This document shows positions 55,969 to 64,000 of a stretch of 64,000 nucleotides of DNA, in pieces. The stretch is from Nakamurella sp. PAMC28650. GTDB lineage: Bacteria > Actinomycetota > Actinomycetes > Mycobacteriales > Nakamurellaceae. Under the pieces are notes generated by a model. It searched no databases, had not been told where the DNA came from, and saw only the letters and a program-made list of their open reading frames with translations. The stretch's first letter is position 1; every line of letters starts with the position of its first letter. The DNA lies in contig NZ_CP060298.1 of the NCBI RefSeq assembly GCF_014303395.1, positions 1,550,001-1,614,000 of the forward strand. The letters are read 5' to 3'. Made by a program: the position numbers and the translations under genes.

Positions 55969-57750
55969 ATGCGCAGCACCACATCCCGGCGGTTCTTTGC
56001 CGCCGCTGCAGCTCTGACGCTCGCCGTCTCCATCGCCGCCTGCGGAGCGGGGCGTACGGACAACGCGTCGTCCTCCTCCAGCGCCCCGTCCACCCCGTCC
56101 GCGGCAGCCCCCGGACCGGCGGCCTCCGGTTCGGCCGGTTCGGTTTCCGGCTCCGCAAGTTCGGCGCCCCCGGTGTCGGCCGGTACCTCGCCATCGGCCC
56201 CGGCCGCGAATCTGCCGGCCATCAAGATCGGCACCACCGACCAGGTGGTCAGTCTCGATCCGGCCGGGTCCTACGACAACGGCTCTCTCATGCTCGAGGT
56301 CCAGCTGTACCAGTTCCTGCTGGTCATCCCGGCCGGCGAGAAGGTCCCGACCCCGGATGCGGCGAGCAAGTGCGCCTTCGGTGCCGGTGGCACCACCTAC
56401 ACCTGCACCATGAAGCCCGGCCTGAAGTTCTCCAACGGCGACCCGCTGACGGCCAAGGACGTCGCGTTCACCTTCAACCGGGTGCTCACGGTCAACGATC
56501 CCAACGGGCCGGCGTCGCTGCTCGGCAACATGAAGTCGGTCAAGGCCACCGACGACAGCACCGTCACCTTCACCCTGAACACGCCGAACGACCAGACCTT
56601 CCCGTTCGTGCTCGGCACCTCGGCCGGCCCGATCGTCGACTCCAAGATCTTCCCGGCCAACAAGCTGCTGGAGGATTCCAAGGTCGTCGGCTCCGGACCG
56701 TACAAGTTGGCCGCCGGATACCAGAAGAACCAGCTCGCGGCCCTGACGCCCAATGCCGACTACCAGGGCAACGGGGGCGCGGTGCACAACTCGGGCGTGG
56801 CGCTGAGCTACTTCACCGATGCCTCGAACCTCAAGCTGGCGGTGCAGCAGGGCGATGTCGACGTCGCGTGGCGCTCGCTCGACGCCCAGTCCATCTCCGA
56901 CCTCCGCAAGGACTCCAAGGTCAAGGTGCTCGACGGGCCGGGTGGCGAACTCCGCTACATGGTCTTCAATTTGAACACGATGCCGGGCGGCACCGCAGCG
57001 CAGAAGCTCGCCGTTCGTCGCGCGGTCTCCTACTCGGTCGACCGCCAGGCGTTGGCCACTAGCATCTACCAGGACACGTACACCCCGCTGTACTCGATGG
57101 TCCCGGACGGGATCCCGGGTCACATCGACGCGTTCAAGACCCAGTTCGGTGCCACGCCGGACAAGGCGAAGGCCGCGGCCGCGCTGACGGCGGCCGGCGT
57201 CACCACCCCGGTCACCATCAACCTGCAGTACGCGCTCGGCCACTACGGCCCGACGTCGGCCGACGAGTACGGCGAGATCAAGCGCCAGCTCGAGGCGACC
57301 GGGCTGTTCAAGGTCAACCTGCAGTCGACCGAGTGGACGACCTACTCCAAGCAGCGCAGGGCCGACGCCTACCCGGTGTACCAGCTTGGCTGGTTCCCGG
57401 ACTTCCCGGATGCCGACAACTACATCTCGCCGTTCCTGGTGCAGAACAACTTCGTCGGCGCGCACTACTGCGACGATCCGAAGACGTTCCCGGCAGTCAA
57501 GGTCGGCACCCGCCCGTGCGACACGGACAAGGTGCTCCCGTTGATCGCCACCGAGTCGGCCACGACCGGTGCCGCCCGGACGGCTGCGATCGAGCAGATC
57601 CAGACCATCGCCGCCAGCGGTGTGCTTCCCACCCTGCCGCTGCTGCAGGGCAAGCAGATCGCTGTCACCGGAATGACTGTCACCGGCGTCGACAAGACGC
57701 TCGACTCGACTTTCCTGTTCCGCTTCTGGTTGATCGGCAAGTCCTCCTGA
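55969..57750 (+). CDS. ABC transporter substrate-binding lipoprotein, peptide family 5
   Basis: 593 residues. A signal peptide ends in the lipobox SIAAC with Cys25, then a Ser/Ala/Pro linker of about 50 residues. The body has family-5 motifs (SLDPAGSYDNGSLMLEVQLYQFL, MKPGLKFSNGDPLTAKDVAFTFNR, LGWFPDFPDADNYISPFL). It is the receptor for the importer encoded by the next four genes. It differs clearly from the first substrate-binding protein at 7201. The ligand is probably a peptide or opine; no catabolic gene accompanies this operon. A strong hairpin follows the stop. Confidence 0.93.
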   Translation: MRSTTSRRFFAAAAALTLAVSIAACGAGRTDNASSSSSAPSTPSAAAPGPAASGSAGSVSGSASSAPPVSAGTSPSAPAANLPAIKIGTTDQVVSLDPAGSYDNGSLMLEVQLYQFLLVIPAGEKVPTPDAASKCAFGAGGTTYTCTMKPGLKFSNGDPLTAKDVAFTFNRVLTVNDPNGPASLLGNMKSVKATDDSTVTFTLNTPNDQTFPFVLGTSAGPIVDSKIFPANKLLEDSKVVGSGPYKLAAGYQKNQLAALTPNADYQGNGGAVHNSGVALSYFTDASNLKLAVQQGDVDVAWRSLDAQSISDLRKDSKVKVLDGPGGELRYMVFNLNTMPGGTAAQKLAVRRAVSYSVDRQALATSIYQDTYTPLYSMVPDGIPGHIDAFKTQFGATPDKAKAAAALTAAGVTTPVTINLQYALGHYGPTSADEYGEIKRQLEATGLFKVNLQSTEWTTYSKQRRADAYPVYQLGWFPDFPDADNYISPFLVQNNFVGAHYCDDPKTFPAVKVGTRPCDTDKVLPLIATESATTGAARTAAIEQIQTIAASGVLPTLPLLQGKQIAVTGMTVTGVDKTLDSTFLFRFWLIGKSS

Positions 57751-57782
57751 CCGGTGGGACTTCAGTGATCTGTTGAACGACA

Positions 57783-57825
57783 GAGGGGGCCGGCCGGGCC
57801 GCACCACAGCCCGGCCGGCCCCCTC
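57783..57825 (+). terminator. Strong hairpin between substrate-binding gene and permeases
   Basis: A 17-bp perfect stem (57783-57799 with 57809-57825) and a 9-nt loop lie 32 bp after the stop. In importers this usually causes partial termination or 3' protection, so that the receptor is made in excess of the membrane parts. Confidence 0.8.
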
Positions 57826-57845
57826 GCATGACGGGGAGTGCATCG

Positions 57846-58889
57846 ATGAGCACCACCACTGCCACATCCGGCGGACTGCGTCGCTACCTGCTGACCAGAC
57901 TCGCGCTGATGATCCCGATGATCTGGATCCTGGTCACGCTGGTCTTCTTCTTCATGCGGGTGATCGGCAACCCGATCGACGCCGCCCTCGGCGGCCGGTT
58001 GCCACCGGACCAGATCGCCGAACGCAAACATGCCGCCGGCTTCGACCGACCGATCCTGACGCAGTACTTCTCCTACATCGGGAAACTGCTGCACGGTGAC
58101 TTCGGGACCACTCTGACCGACAACCAGCAGGTGTCCAGGATCATCCTCGAAAAGGGTGCTGCCACACTGGAACTCACCTTCTGGGCCTTTTTGATCGCCG
58201 TCGGCGTCGGCATCCCTCTCGGCCGGGTGGCCGCCCGGAATCGCGACCGGATCCCGGACATCTTCCTGCGGGTGACGGGCGTGCTGTTCTACGCGGCCCC
58301 GGTGTACTTCGTCGGCCTGCTGGCCAAGTTGCTCTTCGGTGTGGTGCTGAACTGGGTGCCCATCTCCGGGCGCGCCGAACCGGCCACGGAGCTGGCGATC
58401 GCCAACGTCTCACCCCACACGCACATCTACATCATCGACTCGATCCTCTACGGTCAGCCCAGCTACATCTGGGATGTGCTGCGGCACACCATTCTTCCGG
58501 CGATGGTGCTGGGGCTGCTGACGGCGGGGATCTTCCTGCGACTGGTGCGCACCAACCTGCTGCAGACGATGCGGTCGGACTACGTCGAGGCGGCGCGTGC
58601 CCGCGGGGTTCCGGAGGGACGGGTGGTCCGCAAGCACGCCTTCCGCAATGCGCTCGTCCCGGTGGTCACGGTGATGGGGCTGCAGGGAGCGCTGCTGCTC
58701 GGCGGGGCGATCCTGACCGAGCGGACGTTCGAGTGGCAGGGGCTCGGGTACGCCCTGGCGAGCTACCTGACCCAGCGAGATTTCGTGGCGGTACAGGGCA
58801 TCGTCACCGTCATCGCCATCGTGGTCGTCATCGTGAGCTTCCTGATCGACGTGGCCACCGCGCTCATCGACCCGAGGGTGAGGTACTGA
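57846..58889 (+). CDS. ABC transporter permease, DppB type (second operon)
   Basis: 347 residues from the ATG at 57846, with GGGAG upstream; an ATG 18 bp earlier overlaps the hairpin and is less likely. The N-terminal helix (YLLTRLALMIPMIWILVTLVFFFM) and the EAA-like loop (DYVEAARARGVPEGRVVRKHAFRNALVP) identify it. It has the large periplasmic insertion around GRAEPATELAIANVSPHTHIY seen in many actinobacterial DppB proteins. Confidence 0.93.
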   Translation: MSTTTATSGGLRRYLLTRLALMIPMIWILVTLVFFFMRVIGNPIDAALGGRLPPDQIAERKHAAGFDRPILTQYFSYIGKLLHGDFGTTLTDNQQVSRIILEKGAATLELTFWAFLIAVGVGIPLGRVAARNRDRIPDIFLRVTGVLFYAAPVYFVGLLAKLLFGVVLNWVPISGRAEPATELAIANVSPHTHIYIIDSILYGQPSYIWDVLRHTILPAMVLGLLTAGIFLRLVRTNLLQTMRSDYVEAARARGVPEGRVVRKHAFRNALVPVVTVMGLQGALLLGGAILTERTFEWQGLGYALASYLTQRDFVAVQGIVTVIAIVVVIVSFLIDVATALIDPRVRY

Positions 58890-58890
58890 G

Positions 58891-60015
58891 ATGGCTGTCG
58901 CACTGACTGATTCCTCTGCGAACAGTTCCCCCAGGAGCAGGAAGTCCGGTGTGCTCGGTGCGCTGAGGCAGACGGGTGGGGTCCAACGCGGAATGCTGCT
59001 GATCGGCGGGGTGATCACCGGGATCTTCGTCCTGATGGCTATTCTCGCGCCCTGGATCTCCCCGTACGGCTTCAACGACGTGACCGATGCGGCGGGGGTC
59101 CGATTCCCGCGCCTGTCCACGCCGAGCGCCGCGCATTGGTTCGGCACCACCAACGGGCAGGGGGCCGACGTGCTCTCGCAGGTGATCTACGGGTCTCGCA
59201 CCGCCCTGATCGTGGTGGTGCTCGCGGTCCTGATGTCGTTGATCATCGGTGTTCCGCTCGGTCTGTATTCCGGTTACCGCAGTGGCTGGGTCGACCGGGT
59301 GCTGGTGTTGATCACCGACGCGCTGTTCGCCTTCCCGTCGCTGCTGTTGGCCATCGTGGTGTCCATCGCCCTGGTGGGCGGGAGTTCCGGCGAGGGCGGC
59401 GGCATCCTCGCCGCCTCGATCTCGATCACCGTGATCTACATCCCGCAGTACTTCCGCGTGGTGCGGAACGCGACCATCTCGGCCAAGCAGGAGCCCTACG
59501 TCGAGGCAGCCCGCGCGGTCGGCGCCTCGCCGTGGACGATCATGCGGCGCTATCTGTTCGGCAACGTGGTGCAGTCGGTCCCGATCATCGCCACCGTCAA
59601 CGCTGCCGACGCGATCCTGACGCTTGCCGGTCTCGGCTTCCTCGGGTTCGGCATCGAGCCGTCGTCCGCAGCCGAGTGGGGCTACCAACTGAACAAGGCC
59701 CGATCCGACTTCGCCTCCCACATCTGGTGGACCGCAGTATTTCCCGGCCTGGCCATCGTGCTGCTGGTGTTGGGTCTGTCGCTGATCGGCGAGAGCCTCA
59801 ACGACGTGCTGAACCCGCTGCTGCGGGCGCGCCGGCTGCCCCAGGTGGTGATGCCGGGACGTCTCCGTCGAAAGCACCGGAGCGCTCTGGGGGCCGAAGC
59901 GCTCCCTCGTGACGACAGCGCCGATGCCTTCGACGGCACGGAACAACCCGGTGGATCGGCCGACGGATCCATGGACCGGCCGTACGGCCAGGGCACGATC
60001 GGGGGGACCCGCTGA
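58891..60015 (+). CDS. ABC transporter permease, DppC type (second operon)
   Basis: 374 residues starting two bases after the DppB stop. Features are an N-terminal helix (GVITGIFVLMAILAPWISPYG), a periplasmic HWFGTTNGQGADVLSQVIYGSR motif and the EAA-like loop (YVEAARAVGASPWTIMRRYLFGNVV). The last 60 residues are a charged cytoplasmic tail (GRLRRKHRSALGAEALPRDD) longer than in its counterpart at 9949. Confidence 0.93.
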   Translation: MAVALTDSSANSSPRSRKSGVLGALRQTGGVQRGMLLIGGVITGIFVLMAILAPWISPYGFNDVTDAAGVRFPRLSTPSAAHWFGTTNGQGADVLSQVIYGSRTALIVVVLAVLMSLIIGVPLGLYSGYRSGWVDRVLVLITDALFAFPSLLLAIVVSIALVGGSSGEGGGILAASISITVIYIPQYFRVVRNATISAKQEPYVEAARAVGASPWTIMRRYLFGNVVQSVPIIATVNAADAILTLAGLGFLGFGIEPSSAAEWGYQLNKARSDFASHIWWTAVFPGLAIVLLVLGLSLIGESLNDVLNPLLRARRLPQVVMPGRLRRKHRSALGAEALPRDDSADAFDGTEQPGGSADGSMDRPYGQGTIGGTR

Positions 60016-61067
60016 TGGCGAGAACTCCGTTGCTGCCGAAGACGTCGATGACCGACGCGGTGCTGGACGTCGAGGATCTGCGCGTCTGGTACGCCGGGGC
60101 GGGTGGCCCGATCAAGGCCGTCGACGGCGTGACGTTCAGCCTCGAGCGCGGCGAGGTGCTCGGGTTGGTGGGTGAGAGCGGTTGCGGCAAATCGACTCTG
60201 GGGCGCGGGCTGCTGGGGCTGACGCCTGCGGGTGCTGCCATGGACGGCCGGATCACGTTCGGTGGGCGGAACCTGGTGGAGCTGCCGACGAAGAACTGGC
60301 CGTCGCTCCGCGGTGCCGGGCTCGGGATGATCTTCCAGGAGCCGATGACCAGGCTGGACCCGCTGATGCGGATCAGCGACCACTTCCGGGAGGCGATCCG
60401 TGCGCACGAGAAGATTTCTCGCAGTGACGCCGACCTGCGGGCGCTGGAAACCCTTCGGTCCCTCGGCATCCCGCCGTCGCGGTACAAGAACTATCCGCAC
60501 GAGTTCTCCGGCGGCATGCGGCAGCGCATCATGATTGCGCTGGCGCTGGCGCTGCGCCCGGCCTTCGTGGTGGCCGATGAGCCCACCACGGCCCTGGATG
60601 TGCTGGTCGAGGCGCAGATCATCAAGATCCTGAGCCAGATCCGGACGACGTTCTCGCCGGCCATGCTGCTGATCACGCACAATCTCGGCATCGTGGGGCA
60701 GGCCTGCGACCGGGTCGCCGTGATGTACGCGGGACGGATCGTCGAGCAGGGCACGGTGGCCGAGGTGTTCGCCGATCCACAGCACCCGTACACCCGGGAG
60801 CTCCTGGGGGCCACCATCTCACTGACCACCACCGAGTTGCGGACGATTCCTGGTGCGCCTCCGGACCTGGGCGATCCGCCACCGGGCTGCCGGTTCCATC
60901 CGCGCTGCGCCCATGCGATGGCGATCTGCGCCACCCAGATCCCGCCGGTGACCGACTTTCCGGATGGGCGGGAAGTGGAATGCCATCTGCTGCAGTCCGA
61001 ATCGCTGTCTGACGCCGACAGAGCGCCCCTGGCGCGGGAGGAGGTGCTGGTCGCCGATGAGGCCTGA
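60015..61067 (+). CDS. ABC transporter ATP-binding protein, DppD type (second operon)
   Basis: 350 residues; its ATG shares a base with the preceding stop (TGATG). Walker A GESGCGKST, signature FSGGMRQRI, Walker B VVADEPTTALD and the C-terminal GCRFHPRCAHAMAIC are present. It pairs with the ATPase that overlaps its 3' end. Confidence 0.94.
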   Translation: MARTPLLPKTSMTDAVLDVEDLRVWYAGAGGPIKAVDGVTFSLERGEVLGLVGESGCGKSTLGRGLLGLTPAGAAMDGRITFGGRNLVELPTKNWPSLRGAGLGMIFQEPMTRLDPLMRISDHFREAIRAHEKISRSDADLRALETLRSLGIPPSRYKNYPHEFSGGMRQRIMIALALALRPAFVVADEPTTALDVLVEAQIIKILSQIRTTFSPAMLLITHNLGIVGQACDRVAVMYAGRIVEQGTVAEVFADPQHPYTRELLGATISLTTTELRTIPGAPPDLGDPPPGCRFHPRCAHAMAICATQIPPVTDFPDGREVECHLLQSESLSDADRAPLAREEVLVADEA

Positions 61068-62400
61068 CGCAGCAGCGCACTCAACGGAATCGAGCGATTC
61101 GGTGGGGACGCAGACCCCCATCCTCTCGCTCACCGACCTGTCGGTGCATTTCGCTCTCCGTGGCTCGGCTCTCGGCCGCCTGGTCGGCCGGTCGTCGGGT
61201 TCGGTCCGCGCCCTGGACGGTGTGAGCCTGGACGTGATGCCTGGCGAGGTCGTCGGTCTGGTGGGTGAATCAGGCTCCGGCAAGTCGACGCTGGGTCGTG
61301 CGGTGCTCGGTCTGGCCCCCGTCACCGGCGGCAGCATCAAGTACCGCGGCCGGGAGATCGGTGGTCTGAAGGAACGTGAGATGCGCCCGCTCCGGGCCAA
61401 GCTGCAGATGATCTTCCAGGATCCGCACGCGGCGCTGAATCCGTCGATGACGGTGGAGCAGGCCATCTCTGATGCACTCCGCATCCACGGGGTGCCGACG
61501 GCCCAGCGTCACGGGCAGGTGTCCTCGGCGCTGGAGCGGGTGGGACTGGCGCCGGTGGAACGCTTCGCGCCGAAGTATCCGGCGGAGCTCTCGGGCGGTC
61601 AGAAGCAGCGCGCGGTGATCGCGCGGGCGATCGCCCTCGGTCCGGAGGTGCTGGTCGCCGACGAGCCCATCTCGATGCTCGACATGAGCGTGCGGGCGAA
61701 GATCCTCTCGTTGATGGGCGAGCTGCGCACCAATCTGGGCATCTCGTTCATCTACATCACCCACGACCTGGCCAGCGCCCGATTCTTCTGCGACCGGGTG
61801 GCCATCATGTATCTGGGGAAGATCGTCGAGATCGGGCCGGTGGCCGAGATCTTCGCCAACCCCCGACACCCCTACACGCAGGCGTTGCTGAGGGCCATCC
61901 CGGACGTCTCGGTGGTCGGGGGTCCGCCTGCAGAACTGCCGCGTGGCGAGATCCCGGACGCGGCAAGGCCGCCGCAGGGCTGCCCGTTCCATCCTCGCTG
62001 CCCCAGGGCTTTCGGGTCCTGTGGCTGGGAGGCAAGGGATCTCAAGGTGGTCCTGGAGGAGCGGTGGACCACGGTGGACATCGCTGTCTACGAGCGGGAG
62101 TCGGCGCTGTTTCCCGATCCGGGGGCGTTGGTGACCACCGACGGGAAGGCGCTCCTGCGGACGTCCAAGCCCGCTGAGGTGCTCGCCGTCCTCGAGGCCA
62201 TCCGCCGGGAGAAGCCGGACGAGCCGTTCTTCACCGGCCTGGTCTCCATCAGCCAGGCTGCGGGGGGAGTGCAACTCCAGTTCGCCGAGTCGCAGCGCCC
62301 GGTGCTGCTGCCGATCGCGGCCGTCACCGGCCCGAGTCCCGCGTCGGTGGCCTGCCACCTCTTTTCTGCGTCGCCCACCCTGCATCGAGCGGATGCTTAA
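61057..62400 (+). CDS. ABC transporter ATP-binding protein, DppF type, with a C-terminal extension
   Basis: 447 residues from the ATG at 61057, overlapping the previous gene by 11 bp. Walker A GESGSGKST, signature LSGGQKQRA and Walker B LVADEPISMLD are intact, and the oligopeptide tail GCPFHPRCPRAFGSC is present. About 100 residues follow that tail (from DLKVVLEERWTTVDIAVYE to the end), where DppF normally stops. The extension is of mixed charge with no membrane helix; I do not recognise its family. The operon ends here. Confidence 0.92.
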   Translation: MRPDAAAHSTESSDSVGTQTPILSLTDLSVHFALRGSALGRLVGRSSGSVRALDGVSLDVMPGEVVGLVGESGSGKSTLGRAVLGLAPVTGGSIKYRGREIGGLKEREMRPLRAKLQMIFQDPHAALNPSMTVEQAISDALRIHGVPTAQRHGQVSSALERVGLAPVERFAPKYPAELSGGQKQRAVIARAIALGPEVLVADEPISMLDMSVRAKILSLMGELRTNLGISFIYITHDLASARFFCDRVAIMYLGKIVEIGPVAEIFANPRHPYTQALLRAIPDVSVVGGPPAELPRGEIPDAARPPQGCPFHPRCPRAFGSCGWEARDLKVVLEERWTTVDIAVYERESALFPDPGALVTTDGKALLRTSKPAEVLAVLEAIRREKPDEPFFTGLVSISQAAGGVQLQFAESQRPVLLPIAAVTGPSPASVACHLFSASPTLHRADA

Positions 62401-62470
62401 ACCGGGCCAAACGGACATAATTGGACGATAGCCAACCGATCGATCGTCAGGAGGCGAACCGGCGCCGCCC

Positions 62471-62476
62471 TATGGT
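62471..62476 (+). promoter_or_regulatory. -10 hexamer for a leaderless rlmC transcript (TATGGT)
   Basis: TATGGT matches TANNNT and lies six bases before the GTG at 62483. No Shine-Dalgarno precedes that start. Confidence 0.5.
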
Positions 62477-62482
62477 GGTGCG

Positions 62483-63604
62483 GTGCAGTGCGACTACTTC
62501 AGCGCCGGTCGATGCCGTTCGTGTTCACTCATGGGTGTGCCGTACCACCGGCAGCTGGCCGACAAGCAGTCCCTGGCGGCCCGGGCGCTGCGGCCCGTCG
62601 CCCCGGACGTAGATTGGGCGGCGCCGTTCGCCAGCGCAGAGTCCGGTTATCGCAACAAGGCGAAGTGGGTGGTCGGCGGTGACGGGAAGAATCCGTCGAT
62701 CGGGATCCTGGACGAGCACCGCGAGGGCATCGACCTGCGCCGGTGCGGGATCTGCGAGCCGGCGTTGGTCGACGCGTTCCCCCCGCTGGTCGAGTTCATC
62801 GCCCGGACCGGATTGGTGCCCTATGACGTCAACCGCCGGGCCGGCGACATCAAGTACCTGATCGTCACGGCGTCACCGCAGGGCGAGTTGCTCGTCCGGT
62901 TCGTCCTGCGGTCGCTCGACCGACTGCACGACATCCGGCGCCGACTGCCCGAGCTGCAGTCCGTGCTCCCCCAGCTCGCGGTCGCGTCGGTGAATCTGCA
63001 TCCGGAACACAAGGCGGTGATCGAAGGCGATCAGGAGATCGTGCTCACCGAGCAGAGCACATTGCTCATGCGTCTCGGGGACGTCAACCTGTACCTGGGG
63101 CCGCAGTCGTTCTTCCAGACCAACACCGCAGTCGCCGCGGGCCTCTATCGGCAGGCCGCCGCCTGGGCCGCCCGGATCGTGCCCGACTCGGTCCTCGACC
63201 TCTATTGCGGCGTAGGAGGTTTCGCCCTGCACTGCGCGCCCGCATCCGTCCGCAGCGTCCACGGTGTCGAGGTATCCGCGGACGCAGTGTCCGGCGCCAG
63301 ACGTAGCGCCGCCGACCTCCCGGACCCGGATCGCTTCACCTTCGACACCGATGACGCCGTGACCGGGCGGTCGGACGCCGATCTGGTGATCGTCAACCCG
63401 CCGCGCCGTGGGCTCGGCGCAACCCTCGCCGACCGGATCGACTCCGGCGCTGCCCGGCACGTCATCTACTCCAGCTGCAACCCGGCGACCCTCGCCGCCG
63501 ACCTGGGCCGGATGCCGTCGCTGCGGGCGGTCGAGGCCCGGCTTTTCGACATGTTCCCCCAGACCGCGCACGTCGAGGTGGCAGTTCTCCTGGAACGACG
63601 ATGA
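62483..63604 (+). CDS. rlmC: 23S rRNA (uracil-5-)-methyltransferase, RlmC/RumB type
   Basis: 373 residues, normal size. The N-terminus MQCDYFSAGRCRSCSLM carries the iron-sulfur Cys3, Cys11 and Cys14 as in E. coli RlmC, with a further Cys pair in RRCGICEPA. The SAM-binding motif is VLDLYCGVGGFALHCAP and the catalytic Cys lies in VIYSSCNPATLAADL. It methylates uracil C5 in 23S rRNA. The GTG start lies six bases after a -10 hexamer, so the mRNA is probably leaderless. Specificity for a particular uracil was not checked. Confidence 0.92.
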   Translation: MQCDYFSAGRCRSCSLMGVPYHRQLADKQSLAARALRPVAPDVDWAAPFASAESGYRNKAKWVVGGDGKNPSIGILDEHREGIDLRRCGICEPALVDAFPPLVEFIARTGLVPYDVNRRAGDIKYLIVTASPQGELLVRFVLRSLDRLHDIRRRLPELQSVLPQLAVASVNLHPEHKAVIEGDQEIVLTEQSTLLMRLGDVNLYLGPQSFFQTNTAVAAGLYRQAAAWAARIVPDSVLDLYCGVGGFALHCAPASVRSVHGVEVSADAVSGARRSAADLPDPDRFTFDTDDAVTGRSDADLVIVNPPRRGLGATLADRIDSGAARHVIYSSCNPATLAADLGRMPSLRAVEARLFDMFPQTAHVEVAVLLERR

Positions 63605-63620
63605 CCTACGGGCCGCGCCT

Positions 63621-63643
63621 GGCCGAGCGGACCCGACTCGGCC
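63621..63643 (+). terminator. Short hairpin after rlmC
   Basis: GGCCGAG (63621-63627) pairs with CTCGGCC (63637-63643) across a 9-nt loop, 17 bp after the rlmC stop. No T tract follows. Confidence 0.5.
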
Positions 63644-63760
63644 TCGTGTGCCCTACGCCACCACGTCTGCCGGAATAGCCCACGGCGCCGGACCGCTGTG
63701 TCACAGGTCGGGCGCAGGACGCCCGACTGCCCGCGCTCCTACACACGCTTGGACATTCCC

Positions 63761-64000
63761 ATGGATCTGTTCTCTCCCGTCACCCTCGGCTCGTTGAACC
63801 TGCGCAACCGGATCGCGATGGCCCCTCTCACCCGGATGCGGTCGGGCGCGGACGGCGTCCCGGGCGAGCTGGTCGCCGAGCACTATGCCCAGCGCGCCGG
63901 TCTGGGACTGCTGGTCACCGAGGGCACCTACCCCAGCGCCGAGTCACGCGGGTACCCGGGCCAGCCGGGTATCGTCACCGCCGAGCAGGCCGCCGGCTGG
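63761..64000 (+). CDS. Old yellow enzyme-family NADH:flavin oxidoreductase, 5' part
   Basis: 80 residues are visible before the window ends in frame. The start MDLFSPVTLGSLNLRNRIAM, APLTRMRS and the later HYAQRAGLGLLVTEGTYPS are the N-terminal FMN-binding strands of the NemA/OYE barrel. Such enzymes reduce activated C=C or nitro groups with NAD(P)H. The final part, including the active-site Tyr, is outside the window. Confidence 0.9.
   Translation, partial: MDLFSPVTLGSLNLRNRIAMAPLTRMRSGADGVPGELVAEHYAQRAGLGLLVTEGTYPSAESRGYPGQPGIVTAEQAAGW

Noticed and set aside
55045-57867. Minus-strand open frame of 940 codons across recR and the second lipoprotein
   Set aside because: It is antisense to recR and a family-5 lipoprotein, both with motifs and ribosome binding sites. 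Composition is that of a shadow frame.

Overview
The window is high-GC, densely coding DNA with many GTG starts, leaderless -10 hexamers of TANNNT type, F420/flavin luciferase-like enzymes, a DtxR/IclR/LacI-rich regulator set and a group-5-type propane monooxygenase. This points to an actinomycete; a Nakamurella- or Frankia-like lineage is a guess only. No tRNA, rRNA, CRISPR array or phage gene was seen.

Layout. (1) 1-4.1 kb: the 3' end of an ISL3-family transposase, a protein with an IF2_N-like domain, the small SRP RNA and dnaX. (2) 4.1-17.5 kb: a DUF885 protein, then a LacI-type regulator followed by a co-directional run of a dipeptide/oligopeptide-type ABC transporter (five genes), an amidohydrolase, a RidA-like protein, two luciferase-like flavoenzymes, a SnoaL-like protein and a TIGR04076-like protein. 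This looks like uptake and oxidative/hydrolytic breakdown of an unidentified nitrogenous compound. A perfect LacI-family operator consensus sits in front of the transporter. (3) 17.6-36.2 kb: a metallo-beta-lactamase-fold hydrolase, a 45-residue Cys-rich protein missed by ordinary gene calling, then a long minus-strand block: sarcosine oxidase (soxB, soxD, and a fused soxA-soxG), glyA, dimethylglycine oxidase, a glycine betaine ABC importer and betaine aldehyde dehydrogenase, followed by an IclR regulator and divergent purU. (4) 36.4-46.3 kb: an ArsR regulator, a MimR-like activator, and a propane-monooxygenase-type diiron cluster (large subunit, reductase, small subunit, coupling protein) with its own GroEL and an unknown 185-residue protein. 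(5) 46.4-54.3 kb: an MFS exporter, a methyltransferase, choline dehydrogenase, a second IclR regulator, and a three-component Rieske system best read as glycine betaine demethylase. (6) 54.6-64 kb: ybaB-recR, a second five-gene peptide-type ABC operon, rlmC and the start of an old-yellow-enzyme gene.

How the genes work together. Regions 3 and 5 together encode choline -> betaine aldehyde -> glycine betaine -> dimethylglycine -> sarcosine -> glycine -> serine, with betaine import and formyl-THF recycling (PurU). The step from betaine to dimethylglycine is assigned to the Rieske proteins by context. Six promoters of this pathway carry the same 36-bp double palindrome, GTTGC-N7-GCAAC-N2-GTTGC-N7-GCAAC with some decayed half-sites, and the two IclR regulators in the window share the same recognition helix. 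I take this as one IclR regulon spanning about 26 kb and running around the propane monooxygenase cluster.

Chromosome context. dnaX and ybaB-recR are commonly neighbours, but here about 50.5 kb of catabolic genes lies between them. That whole interval is probably accessory DNA acquired or assembled at this position.
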